Below, piece by piece: positions 47,041 through 64,000 of a stretch of 64,000 nucleotides of DNA (the stretch's first letter is position 1; each line of letters starts with the position of its first letter). The DNA lies in assembly GCF_020382885.2 (NCBI RefSeq), contig NC_058504.1, positions 5,880,519-5,944,518 on the forward strand, given 5' to 3'. Origin of the DNA: Scatophagus argus (Eukaryota > Chordata > Actinopteri > Scatophagidae). Under the pieces are notes generated by a model. It searched no databases and had not been told where the DNA came from. It saw only the letters and a list, made by a program, of their open reading frames with translations. The translations under genes and the position numbers were made by a program.

Positions 47041-47949
47041 CTAATAGCCACCGCCATATCCGCCACCTCTGCCGTAGCCGCCACCAGCGCCGCCGCCTCT
47101 ATTGTAAGGAGCCCCGCTCCTGTAGGAATAGCCGTTCCCCTTCATTGCACCATAACTGGAGTGCTGCTGTTCGTAGCCCTCCCCAAAGTCACCATTACTG
47201 TATTCGCCCCCCATCTGGCTGTCGTATTCATTGTATCCCCCATATCCCCCGTATCCTCCGCCACCACCACCGTTGTAACCGCCGCCATAGCCGTAGCCAC
47301 CTCCGTAATTGCCGCCGTAGCCCCCTCCGTAGCTGCCACCTCCTCCTCCTCCTCTTCCGCCGCCATAGTTATACATCCCTCTTCCTCGCCCCCTTCCACC
47401 TCGGCCACCGGTGGACATCTCCTGCTTGGTCAGAGCTTTCTTCACCTCCACCTTGTTTCCGCCGATAGTGTGAAACCTGGTCAGCACCGCTTTGGTGGCG
47501 GAGTCGGTGTCCTCGAAGAAGACAAAGCCGAAGCCTCTCTTCTTGCCCGTCAGCTTGTCTGAGATGATTTCGGCCTTCTCCACCACACCGAACTGGGAGA
47601 AGTATTCGGTCAGGTTGTCCGCCTCGATGTGATCTTTCACACCACCGACGAAAATTTTCTTCACATTGGCGAGGATGTCCGGGTTATTAGCATCCTCTCT
47701 GGAGATGGCCCTTTTCAGTTCCACATTGTGGCCTTCGACGACATGTGGGTTAGCCGCCATTGCTGCGTCGGCTTCCTCTGGTGTAGAGTAGGTGATAAAG
47801 CCGAAACAGCGGGACCGTCCGAATTGCTGGTTCATCACCACAACGCAGTCATCGAGTGTTCCGTACTGCTCGAAGTATTTGCGAAGGCCATCGTCTGTGG
47901 TCTCCACGTTGAGTCCTCCGACAAAAAGCTTGGTCAGTTTAGTCGACAT
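47041..47949 (-). CDS. hnrnpa0: hnRNP A0 paralogue, copy 1 (intronless, 302 aa)
   Basis: hnRNP A0 is a nuclear/cytoplasmic RNA-binding protein that binds AU-rich elements in cytokine and stress mRNAs. The single frame encodes two RRMs: RRM1 about residues 7-80 (RNP2 LFVGGL, RNP1 RCFGFITY), RRM2 about 99-170 (RNP2 IFVGGV, RNP1 KRGFGFVFF), then a Gly/Tyr/Arg-rich tail with RGG and GGYGGG repeats ending YGGGY. Lack of introns matches human HNRNPA0. The residue matching human Ser84, the MAPKAPK2 site, is Ser83 here, in ELKRAISRED. It lies next to klhl3 as in human 5q31. Which zebrafish-style letter (a, b or l) applies cannot be decided here. Confidence 0.93.
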   Translation of the reverse strand: MSTKLTKLFVGGLNVETTDDGLRKYFEQYGTLDDCVVVMNQQFGRSRCFGFITYSTPEEADAAMAANPHVVEGHNVELKRAISREDANNPDILANVKKIFVGGVKDHIEADNLTEYFSQFGVVEKAEIISDKLTGKKRGFGFVFFEDTDSATKAVLTRFHTIGGNKVEVKKALTKQEMSTGGRGGRGRGRGMYNYGGGRGGGGGGSYGGGYGGNYGGGYGYGGGYNGGGGGGYGGYGGYNEYDSQMGGEYSNGDFGEGYEQQHSSYGAMKGNGYSYRSGAPYNRGGGAGGGYGRGGGYGGGY

Positions 47950-48060
47950 GATCGAATTTCTTCCGAAGACGGTATGCTAAGACCGTCTTTCTTCTTCAAT
48001 GAAAAAACGTCAGGGCGGGCCATTTGACTCACTTGCTTTCGTAAGACGTATTTGCTGCTG

Positions 48061-48095
48061 ATTGGTCAGCTTTGAAAACCCAGCAACCACATTGG
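48061..48095 (-). promoter_or_regulatory. Paired CCAAT boxes upstream of hnrnpa0 copy 1
   Basis: ATTGG on the plus strand at 48061-48065 and 48091-48095 gives two CCAAT boxes on the gene strand, 30 bp apart and 112-146 bases upstream of the ATG at 47949. Spacing near three helical turns is typical of cooperating NF-Y sites. No TATA box is seen. A CRE-like ACGTCA is at 48007-48012. Confidence 0.55.
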
Positions 48096-48529
48096 CTGGC
48101 AAGCGACTCACGTTGCTGTTGCATTCAAGTAGTGTGGGAAATATTGTTTTCAGTTGCTCAGGAGAAGCAGCACTCGCGGTCTCTCGTTTTGTTCTAGTAC
48201 ATTACAAAAGCACACAAATAAACCCCAATTAATTCCTGAGTTGTTTTTTTATCAGTGGTGCTTCGGTACAACCACCAAATACAGCGGCACAGCAATGATG
48301 ATGCCTGTTTCAGCCAACCGACTTTCAACGGTGTGCAACTCTGTATTCTTTAAATACCCCGCAAATCGGCATTTACTAGATTTGAATTTTTATTGGAATT
48401 AAATTAGACCAGATTTAGACAGACATTTAAAAAGCAGGCTTCCCGCGGGAAAAAAAATCTATAAGACATCCAAATAGAATTTGTAAAACATATGGAGGCT
48501 GATGTGTCGTAACACAAAAGTAAAAACAT

Positions 48530-48650
48530 ATTCAAGGAATTTTATTGTCATACCAGCTCACATTCACATGTTTATGGTACAAAATAAGGACTCAGGTCCC
48601 GGGAGCAGTAAGTGGACTATTTAAACTATTAAACTATTAAACTATTTAAA
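48530..48650 (+). repeat. Possible retroposon tail with tandem ACTATTAA units
   Basis: GGAATTTTATTGTCATACCAG, followed by CACATTCACATG, resembles a dispersed fish retroposon 3' region. It is followed by three to four tandem copies of ACTATTAA/ACTATTTAA at 48613-48650. Family assignment is weak. Confidence 0.35.
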
Positions 48651-49254
48651 GACATTTAAATAAGCTAAACCTTAAATAAGAAGCCGGTTTTAACATATAG
48701 CAGCCTAAGTATGCATATGCAAGTGTGTGCAAGTATCTTGCCTTGCAACATTTATAAAGGGCTTGAGCTTCGACAGCATGGCCTCCAGTTATTCGTCATT
48801 TTGGACAGGAAGAATGGTTCCCACTGGTCTTGAATTCATACCAAAATCTAATATATTTGGCAAGAGTACCAAACACTTAGCTTACATCAACTTTTGCACA
48901 GCATTTTCATTGGTGAACAGCGGTGGCTCACTTTGATCATTTTTACTCTTTAAAATTTCAATTCTTCATAATGCTGTGTGAGTTACATATATGCTACTAT
49001 GGCAGCTACAAACTTAACAGATGTCAAGTCTTGTGTTCACCGTGATTTCATGACTTACTATTATGCATGCAGTTAGTTTACCACTGCAGTTAAATTGTCT
49101 TACTTTGTGAAGTCAACTTTACATAGCCCAATTTTACAAATCACATATTTACCTTACACACATTTACTTTACATATTAAGGAGCTTTACAAGACATGTGG
49201 CATACACCTTCCATCCGCAGGGCTTTGTATGAGGAATAGCTTCCAAAAATGTTT

Positions 49255-49280
49255 AAAAAAAAAAAAAAAAAAAAAAAAAA
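49255..49280. repeat. A26 homopolymer
   Basis: Twenty-six consecutive A residues. It might be the tail of a retroposed sequence, but no recognisable source precedes it and no target-site duplication was found. Confidence 0.85.
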
Positions 49281-51770
49281 GGCAAAACAGAAGAGGGAGT
49301 CGCACCTCCATGACAGACGGGCAACATGTTCACAGTGCCACAATGTAAACGCAATGTCCTCTAATTATTTATGAAAGACAAACCAGTCACACTGGTCTTA
49401 AACCCACAGCAAACAGCAATCTCCAACACTCTGAGGCAACCAATAGAGCATTATTTTACTTGATTTGATTCACAGTGCTGACCCACATCTGTAATTCTTT
49501 GGCCTCTCTGCAGAAAGTGTAAGAAAGATAAAGATAAAATGTCTTCTATGGAACTCATCTCAGCCCCCACCTCCCAAAGCAGCCGAATCCAAAAGTGTTT
49601 CTTCTACCTCCGTTCAAAAGAACTTACATGGTATTAAGACATGTTACAACAGGACTGACTTGTGCCACCACCAACTGTGATAGCTTACACGGGATTATTT
49701 TTTTCCTTTTTCAGTTTTATGACCCAGACTTGTCACTTATCTCATCTGTGTCCAAAAAAAAATATTACAGGATTTATTTAAAAAACGTTAAAAAAAATTT
49801 TTGAGTCATAACATACATTCAACACAACACTAAGAATATGCATTGTGTGTTTTGGTAAAATGTAAACAACCATTATTTGATATGAATACATTTTGCCACA
49901 ACACGTTTTAATCATCGAGATACAGGAAATCGTGTGATTGAGGCTGGAAATGGGACACACACCCTGAGGTGATGCTGGACTTACCCAAGAGGAGAACCCT
50001 GACATGAACCACAATCCAGCCAAGCCAGTTTCCTCTACCAGCACCACAAATTTGAAGCCTTGATATTAACACACATTACTGTGGTCTAAAAGCCTGAAAA
50101 TGGACTCTGGTCAAAAGATTTTAGTATCTCCCATCCTAGTTGATTTTAAACATGAACACATTCACCACTTCTGCAAACCACATGTCCAACACGATGAAAA
50201 TCAGTGTGACAGACAGACACAGGTCAGTTCGCAACCTTACTTTTGACCCCCCCCCACCCCATCACAGGCATCACCAGGAGAGACATGCAACCAAACTATC
50301 CTCAGTGTAATAAAGTAACATAACAAGTCTTTTTGTATGAAATATATATATTTATTGGAGATTTTTTTTTAAAAAAAAAGCACGGCCAACATAACATTTC
50401 CTTTTCCTATGGAAGGGTCAGGAATCATCAAACACCAATATCCTATAAAAGGTAAGAGAACAAAAGTGAAATTTACACTCCCGTTGTCATGTCAAGTATC
50501 ACTTAAACACAGTACTTGTTTCACACTGGGACACCTGGACTGTCACAGTACAATCAGAACAGGAACAGGCAGCTTCCTTTAAACTTACCAATGAAATAAA
50601 AATCCACACTGACTTAACACAGAGACCTCACCAACAATAATGCATTTTTAGGTAAATAGATAAACCTTTGGTTGGCAGCCCTGAACACCGAAAACAATAA
50701 TAAAACTGACGAAAACTCAGTAACCCGAGTATTTGCCATAAGCTGTGCTTTCTGGGTTTTCTGAATTTCAAAGTGGAAAAAATATTTTGTTAATAGAAAT
50801 TCTCAGGCCAATGTGTTTCAGAGCAAGTTCAATGTAAATATCACCTGCATTAGATAATTAACTTATCTCTGGACCTTTCATTACATATAAACAGCAACAG
50901 CACCTGTTCTCTTCAAATGATTTATGTTATGCTGTCATAGCAGATCTTACATTTTTTTTACTCAGATACCAATCTATAATTTACAGACACTGAAGAAACA
51001 AGCTGCAGATTAACTAACTAACTAATCTTTCCATATCTGTAGATTTCAGCATGCTCTCAGATCCGCAATTGCGCTCAAATTCACCCTAAAACAATGATTT
51101 GTGCCCCCCCGGCCAAACAAAGGCACCAAACCGCTCCATCAATACCCTTCTTATTCAGTGTACTGATAAGTTCAAGTACCTGGAAATTGTGACTTGGACA
51201 CATGTTGAATATCTTGCAAAGACATTAAAATTTACACTTAAATGTGCGTAAAAAGCTTTACACACAGGCTAAAGTCCCAGTTTAAATGGCAGCAGATTGA
51301 TTACAGTGATGCCATTTACAAGTCTGCTACATCACCCGTCTCAACCCCACCGTCTGCATCACTCAGCCTGCAGATATGTCACTACACCGTGATGGTGAGA
51401 TATCAGCAAACCTATTTTAAAACGGTGCTGCTAAAAGATGCTGCTGTTTGGTCCTGTCTTTTATAGATCTGACTTTTAGGAGATATTCCAGTTAAAAAAA
51501 GTTTTACACATCGTATAGAATATAATTTCCTTAGGTTTAGTGGGATAACTAACATTGGCAACTAAATATTTCAAAACTCTCATGAGCACTGAAGATGTCT
51601 TGTACAAGTAAGTGCAATAGACATCTAGTGAGTAACTTCAATGCTTATGTCTCCTTACTATGACTACTGCTGGTCCTTCTTTCCCACTGCTGAGAGACTG
51701 TAGGCTACAACTGAGCAGACCCCATGGACTCCACCACAAACCGAACTTCAATATGCCACAGTGCAATAAC

Positions 51771-51996
51771 CCCCCCCCCCCCCCCATTTCCTAAATGCAA
51801 TACATAACTTATTATTGTGAATGTAAATAATTGTTAAATACTATGTTTTTGTACAGTTATTTAAAAAATATTTGGTGGAAATATTCCCTTACTCGGTATA
51901 TTTTCATTCTATTTTTTATCTATATTTGCTATCCATGTGCTGCTGTGAGAATGTAAATTTCCCCACTCTGGGACTAATAAAGGATCATCTTATCTG
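51771..51996 (+). repeat. C15 run followed by LINE-type 3' end
   Basis: A run of 15 C residues is followed by AT-rich sequence ending TTTCCCCACTCTGGGACTAA, then TAAAGGATCATCTTATCT. I recognise the ending as typical of fish non-LTR retrotransposon 3' termini. Only the tail is present. Confidence 0.6.
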
Positions 51997-54454
51997 GAGC
52001 TTTTCAACATATGACCTCATTATTCCTTGTCTTCAAAGTCTGTAGAAATGCTTACAAGTCCAGGTGTATATTAAGCCCCTATTGGGTTTGTGGCCCAAAT
52101 GCACAGCAACTGAGTAATTCACAATTCATTAACACCTCACAAAAATTTAAAAAGTTACACAAGATTTACACTCAAATGCATTTACCTCTTTACCACCTAT
52201 TTTATTTCAGGTAGGGCTAAAGTGGAAAATGACAGCCATATTGTAGAAAAACAAACAATATAATCAAATACTTAGCATATTTTGAAACTCACAGTGCCCA
52301 AAGTGCAAACTCACTCTTCCTGGGCATCAGCACTGAGGTCAGTGGTCTTCAATCGTCACTCATGTCCACACCAATTAGACAATTAGGTTCATTTTAAGTG
52401 GCCACAGAACAAGAAGGTTGGAAAACTCTTGCATAATTTGGCGTGTTGTTCAGAAATCACATCTCCACTACTCACTGAGAATAAGAGCACTAACGAGCAC
52501 CGGGGCACTGTGTTATCAAAGGCAGGGTTCCTACACATTTTATTATTGGTTGTTATGTGCACCATTCAACAATATTGCCACATCTTCACAAACTAATCTG
52601 ATCACGTCATGTCCAGATTTCTTACAGGTATGGGGCATGTGGGGAATCTTAGTACACACTGTTTAAAAAAATAAATAAATAAAAATCTACACATTTACTT
52701 ACTGTGTAGGAACCCTGCAAAAAGACCCGCAAACTTTTTAAACCCACCAAATTAAATGACAACCCTTCCAAATGCAATTTGACCACACTGGGGAATCCTT
52801 TGTGAAAACTGACTTCACCTGAGGGAGAGAAGGCACAACCACTCTCCGGTCCCCCCCATCGTGTTCGGGGTGATGTTACCCAGGTTACCGTAGCAACCTG
52901 GAGGAGACGGGAGAAAAACAGCGTGAGAAACTGGGCAGAGCAATGTCTTCTGAATGAGACACCAAATTACTTGTTCCATTATCTATTTTTTAATGGTGGA
53001 AAAAAAAAATTGGGTCCCCTTCCACCCACTTAAAAGTTCATTAAAGGCCAAATTAAGTAAACCCCCTTTGTTTTTACTTTAAGATTAGCTATGTAAGACG
53101 CATTGAGCTATGATTAAAATTGTCAGTTAAGTTGTTTAATATTAAATCATGGCACACTTGTGCACCATCTCATGAAGATATTCCATACATGGTTGACCAA
53201 CACAGAGTGAAGACAGGTTGATTTACATACCTAGTTTGCTGGATGTGGATATCCTAAAGAGATATGTTTCAGACTCCTATCACAATCGACCCCAGGTAAT
53301 CAACAGGGTCCTGATGTAGCCTAAAACAAACTGCTACGGCTATTATGGCTGGGATAGCCTACTGGAATACGAGTAAGAACACCTAAATGTAAGAATAATC
53401 AAAGATAAAATCAGAGCCCTCATGTCCACATATAGATATGTATTCAAATATGTAAAAAAGAAAATAAAGTCATATTAGCATTGTCTAAAACATTATTTTA
53501 AAAACAAGGTCAAACCCTTCAAAGCCTACATGCATTGGCTGTGGGTAGAGTACAACCATTCTGCAACCGTGTCACCCACCTGAGTGTAAGGGAATTAACA
53601 GTGGGAAAGATGCCATGTAACTAACAAGATGAGTCACTTACAAAACCTGTGGATGAACTTGAGGAAGCCTGGTTAAATAAGTAAAGTAACTAAGCTAAGT
53701 GGTATAACGTTTTATTTAAAATGAACATACATAAGCATACCAAGGTGTTTTAACAGTAGGTTTTTGTTCTCCAGACATGAAAGTATACAATATACATTAG
53801 AAGTTGCTACAGGTAATGAGAAATGAACAATATTTATAAACTATTACTATGCGTGAGGAGAGTTTGAATACAAAGTCGTTGGGAAGGAAACAAAGTAACT
53901 GCATAATGTTCCGCCTTTGTTGAATGACTCAAGTAAATAATTATACAAACTGATGTAATGAGACATCTAAATCCAAATCCACATAACATGCTTTCTCATC
54001 CTCATACATTGAAATCACACTAATTTTAATCCAGGAAAAAAAAAATTTAATTGCTAAAAATGCAAATATTAGAATAACCAGAAAAACAATCCTACATCGA
54101 AAATAAACTGAGTGAACGCAAATAAAAAAATATTCTAAACGACAACTACACGCCGTTGGCGTGGGCATACAATAAAAAGGGATCACTGTGTTTATTCTTC
54201 ATTATACGTGTCCTAGTTGAACGGCAACAGCCGCTGATCGTTATTATCAGGTTCTCTGGGAAGTGACCTTCCTACCTGTTTGGGTTTTTGAGGTCTTCAT
54301 TATGATTAGGGGGGATCTCTGTGTCCTATCTCTGCCGCTGTTGGATTTCGCGGCAGAAGCCCCGTTACTGAATTTGAGTTGAGCGTCCGAATCCCGGCTG
54401 GAGGTAAGCTGTGAAAGGGGGTGGGGTAGCTGATTTTCCACTCTACAGTTTCAT

Positions 54455-55354
<900 letters not shown>

Positions 55355-55400
55355 CTAACGGCGAGCTGATCCTCAACTGCTTTCTCAACGCGCTAATCTC

Positions 55401-55437
55401 AAGATGGCGGAGGGGACTGAACGCAACTGTATTTATA
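55401..55437 (-). promoter_or_regulatory. TATA box and YY1-type initiator of hnrnpa0 copy 2
   Basis: On the gene strand TATAAATA lies at about 55437-55430, and CCGCCATCTT (YY1 motif, often at initiators) at 55410-55401. The distance of about 28 bp puts the likely start site in the YY1 motif, giving a 5' UTR of about 55 bases. Confidence 0.6.
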
Positions 55438-55449
55438 CTGGACGCACTG

Positions 55450-57890
55450 TGACGACAAAGGAACTTGAAATTCGGGAACACCTTTTCCGGTTCACTATTG
55501 TTTCTTTGGTGGTACGAAACGAAAGAATCAACGGCCTCTTAAACTACGACGCTAATGATAAAATGAAGTAGTAGTGGATAAAAGGAAAAAAAAATATGTA
55601 TGTGTCTGTGTTATGAGGCGCATTGTCATTTCGGGCTGCCTTTTAATACGACCATCTTCTTATGTCATACGGCATCAAAACGCATCGACCAAATGCAAAT
55701 CTGATATGGAGATTAGTGTGCAATAAGTTTTTATGTTAATAAGACATATACATGGAAAGAAAGCTTCTGAGAGAGATTAATTTTAGAATAGCAAAATGGT
55801 TGACTTTCTTTTGGCCATACTGTATTCTTCTTTTTTGTCCTGATGTGAAATCCCCAAGACCAAATTAATGAAGTAATCTCAGGCCTCTGAACTGGGTCAC
55901 AGTCGGTACTTCAACCAAAACCTCATTCTCATAATATATGATGGGTGGTATAGAGATGAACAAAGTTCCAAAGCTGAGCCATAGAGTTGCACATAAGGCA
56001 CAGAGATATGGGTACTGATATCAATATATCTGACAAAATGGAACTTCAGTTCATGGGAGTGAATGGAAAGACAACATAAAAATGTCATTTGTTTAATCAG
56101 TTGAGTTGTTCAGCTTCCCAAATGTGCAGATTTGTTACCCTTGTCTCTGTTAATATCACCGTCATTTGAATATTTTTGGATTTTGTACTTCTGGGTCAAA
56201 CAAAACCATTTTAGGGAATTACATTTTGCTTTGGAAACTTATTGACTGACAATCAATTGCATTTGGAAAATAACCAACAGGATAATGAAGAATATTTGCT
56301 AGTTATCTAGTTTAGTTTTAAAGATTTTAGCTTTTGGAAGCAAAGCAAAGAAAGACCGCTAAGCCAAATGTACAACCTTCATCTAGCCCATCTACTTTCA
56401 TGACCCCCGTTACTAAAACATACCCCCACAGAATGCTGACCTCCTCAGGCCACAAAGGTGCAGTTTCAGGTAAAGGACACAACACTTGGTTGCACTGAAT
56501 CATTAATCTCATCACACCTACCAGATATTAATGCAGATTTTAGAGCCAACAGAGGAAATCTGACATTGTAAATAAAGAAACACTTATACCAAAATTCAAT
56601 GAAATCTTTATGAGGCATAACGCTCATAAAACAGTCCCTTTATCTATTCTACCAACACAAACACACAGGACAGGCTGTGTCTTTACAGATACAATTCCAA
56701 GTTGTTTATGGACACAAATGAGGCAACTTTTGGTTTGTTAATTACAAAAAACAAATGGAAGAAATGATTGATCATGTTTAACATAAATCTGCACTTTTGG
56801 ATTGCTTAGTATGGGTGTTGAGGGTTAAATGTTCACAATTTAAGGGTTATTTGTGCATTGGTTGTCAGTGCAGACAGCTGGATTATTATCATTATTAAAA
56901 CCAGCAGCCTAGAAAAAGTTGATTCTGCCGTTTTATGCTTTTCTTCCCAAATGAAACGCAGGCATATGCATGGAAGTACATGTAGTGTTGAAGAGGCTGG
57001 TACACCTTAATGCTATATAAACCCAGCAGTGTTGGTGCAGAAAGCAGCTTAAGCTTACACTGAGTACATGCCTGAGAAAAACATTTCTGCAAAAATAGCT
57101 CTGAAATTAAAGACACATGGGCAATTAAATTAAAATCGACCAGGCTTTCATCTGTAAGAAGAATGATCAACAAGTCAAACAAATCAAAGGTCACTGAAAT
57201 GTTTTCGTCTAGGCTAAAGAAAGAAAGAAGAGGAGTTGAAGAGAGCTGAAAACTGCAAACCTTACAAACAAAAATAGGAATATAATCTGTTAAATAGATG
57301 GTTGTCTTGTTTGAATATTGTGTCAGTTTCACAATGGTAGTAAAAAATATCATAACTGATATTACAAAGTTTGTGAAACTAACTTTTTTTCTCAGAAATG
57401 AGAAGTGTACTGAGCAACCAGTTAACTTCAAGATACTGTGGGCTACATCAGGTTTAAAACACCCAAGACATGACTTGTTCAGTCCACACAGCAATCTTAA
57501 TTAATCTTAATTAATCTGCTTGTTACCATCAACAATGTCGGTCAATTCCCATCTAATATTTACATTTGAAAAGGAGACCACTGCAGCACTAATCAGGTTC
57601 TAGTTTCACCACCAAGAAGGGATGAAAAGCAAAAGGTAGATCGTTTTAAAGAAGCATTTAGAGTCTCCCCCAACAAAAAACATGGCTAGATGACAAACAG
57701 TGACAACGACATGCACCACTGAAGAAGATGCTATTACACTGATCAGGTAGTCAGCCATATTTGTTTTGGAAAAAGGCCCAAATCTCGTGTTAATGTGATT
57801 AAAGGAGCAAGAAAATGCAGTCCTGCTGTATGTTATTTAAAAAACAAAGCAACACCACTCGTGAAAAGAACACATCAAAGGAACCTCAAC
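55450..57890. other. Spacer between hnrnpa0 copy 2 and maea
   Basis: AT-rich DNA with no recognisable gene. The longest open frame (minus strand, 57494-56895, 199 codons) has no family similarity that I recognise. Low-complexity Phe/Leu/Ser-rich translation suggests chance. Confidence 0.45.
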
Positions 57891-57895
57891 AAGTT

Positions 57896-57901
57896 TTTAT
57901 T
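57896..57901 (-). promoter_or_regulatory. maea: Candidate maea poly(A) signal (AATAAA)
   Basis: TTTATT on the plus strand gives AATAAA on the gene strand, about 395 bases beyond the maea stop codon. It is the nearest canonical signal I could find; the actual cleavage site is inferred. Confidence 0.5.
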
Positions 57902-58293
57902 TGCTGTAGTAAAATCAAATATCTAGCTAACAGTTTTTCACCACCTCAGTCTTTTTCTGTAGTCTCTAATGTTCAGAGTGAGCCTGTAAAATAAAGACAA
58001 TGGTCATAGTCCATGTGCCTAAATGGATCAGGTTAAACAACTTCTTGTTATCATCTAAAACAGAGTCTGAAAGGAGAAAAGTCCAGTTTCTGAGTGTGAG
58101 TTTCGTGTATTGAAAGAAGAGGGTGGTTTGTGGGAAATGTTGCATGTATCGAAGTCTGAGAGTGTGTGTGTGTGTGTGTAGGGGTCAATGGATCACAGGT
58201 CCACAGGTGGCTTTCTGAGTAGGAATCGTCACAGTTGATGAATGACGGGGAATAATCGATCGTGTTAATGCTCAGAAAGGTTCATCTGAGTGA

Positions 58294-63444
<5,151 letters not shown>

Positions 63445-64000
63445 CTGCAATGACATTGCCACGAGGCATTTACTTCAGTGCAGACATTCAGGTTCAGCTG
63501 TGGCAAAGAGAAAGCATGCATTTGTAAAGAACTCAACACATGCTTGTGAAAATATCTTGGAGCCGATTAAGGCTTTTATTTTGCAAAAGGCAGAATGTTA
63601 TTTAGATAGCGGACCTATAATGGATGTTGGACAGAGTGTTGAGTGTTTTAGTTTACTCCATGAAAATACATTCATGAGCATGTATATTCTGTTTTATAGG
63701 GACTGAAGAGACTGGAGCAAACACAAACAATCACATGCAGACTAGAAACGAACAGTCTATCCAAATAAATACTGATAAAAAACTTTAACATGACTAAACA
63801 AAATTCTCTTTCCAATGTATAACATAACGTCTTTCCACTCTGCTCTTAATGTCTGTTAAGAGTGTTTCTCTGTCACTAGTAACTGGATTGAGATTAACAT
63901 CATCAGCAGCGTGCTTTATGATGTCCTGTGAACTGGACCCTGGCAACTTCACTTCATGACATTTGTGGGTCCAAGAACTCCTCAGTGGTTACAAATTAAA
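63445..64000. other. maea intron 1 (window edge)
   Basis: No sequence resembling the maea first exon is present on the minus strand up to the window end. Nothing else was recognised. Confidence 0.6.

Larger units (their letters stand above)
48200..53700. other. Spacer between the two hnrnpa0 copies
   Basis: No coding exon was found in 5.5 kb. It contains a retroposon-like tail at 48530-48650, a 26-base A run (49255-49280), a C run with LINE-type tail (51771-51996) and otherwise AT-rich unique-looking DNA. Its left half may include distal promoter sequence of copy 1 and its right end the 3' UTR of copy 2. Confidence 0.45.

Noticed and set aside
47029..48027. Long plus-strand open frames (177 and 132 codons) opposite hnrnpa0 copy 1
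   Set aside because: They mirror the GC-rich, repeat-coded Gly tail and RRM codons of the real gene on the other strand and show no family similarity. The same effect appears opposite copy 2 (54572-55312).

Overview
The window is nuclear DNA from a teleost fish, probably a percomorph. The evidence is compact multi-exon vertebrate genes with GT-AG introns, many (CA)n/(TG)n microsatellites, and several fish-type dispersed repeats (Tc1-like, hAT, LINE tails). No prokaryotic operon, CRISPR array, rRNA or tRNA was seen. Exons were found by eye, by matching translated segments to remembered vertebrate families and checking that splice sites and reading phase agree. In the three spliced genes all assigned coding exons join in frame.

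Layout. (1) About 1.15-27.2 kb, + strand: fam13b. Sixteen coding exons give a 695-residue short form without the RhoGAP domain. It starts at its own first exon (1904-1935), behind a promoter-like block with three CCAAT boxes exactly 31 bp apart. The RhoGAP exons of a long form would lie before the window. A 3' UTR of about 3.3 kb follows. (2) About 27.2-33.2 kb: gene-free DNA with a broken hAT transposase fragment and a roughly 290-bp inverted repeat whose arms each carry a hammerhead-ribozyme-like core. (3) 33.2-45.0 kb, - strand: klhl3, 15 coding exons, 602 residues, BTB-BACK-six Kelch repeats. Several of its splice junctions touch CA/TG repeats. (4) 47.0-47.9 kb and 54.5-55.3 kb, - strand: two intronless hnrnpa0 paralogues in tandem. 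They differ at the residue matching the human MAPKAPK2 phosphoserine and in their promoters. (5) 58.3-63.4 kb, - strand: maea, coding exons 2-9; exon 1 lies past the right edge.

FAM13B, KLHL3 and HNRNPA0 are neighbours on human 5q31, which supports the naming; MAEA is on another human chromosome. The genes do not form one pathway: fam13b is a signalling/scaffold protein, klhl3 and maea are substrate-recognition or catalytic parts of two different ubiquitin ligases (CUL3 and CTLH/GID), and hnrnpa0 proteins bind AU-rich mRNAs. I found no clearly new biological system. The observations most worth testing are the short-form fam13b promoter, the paired ribozyme-like cores, the split of the regulatory serine between the hnrnpa0 copies, and the dinucleotide repeats at klhl3 splice sites.
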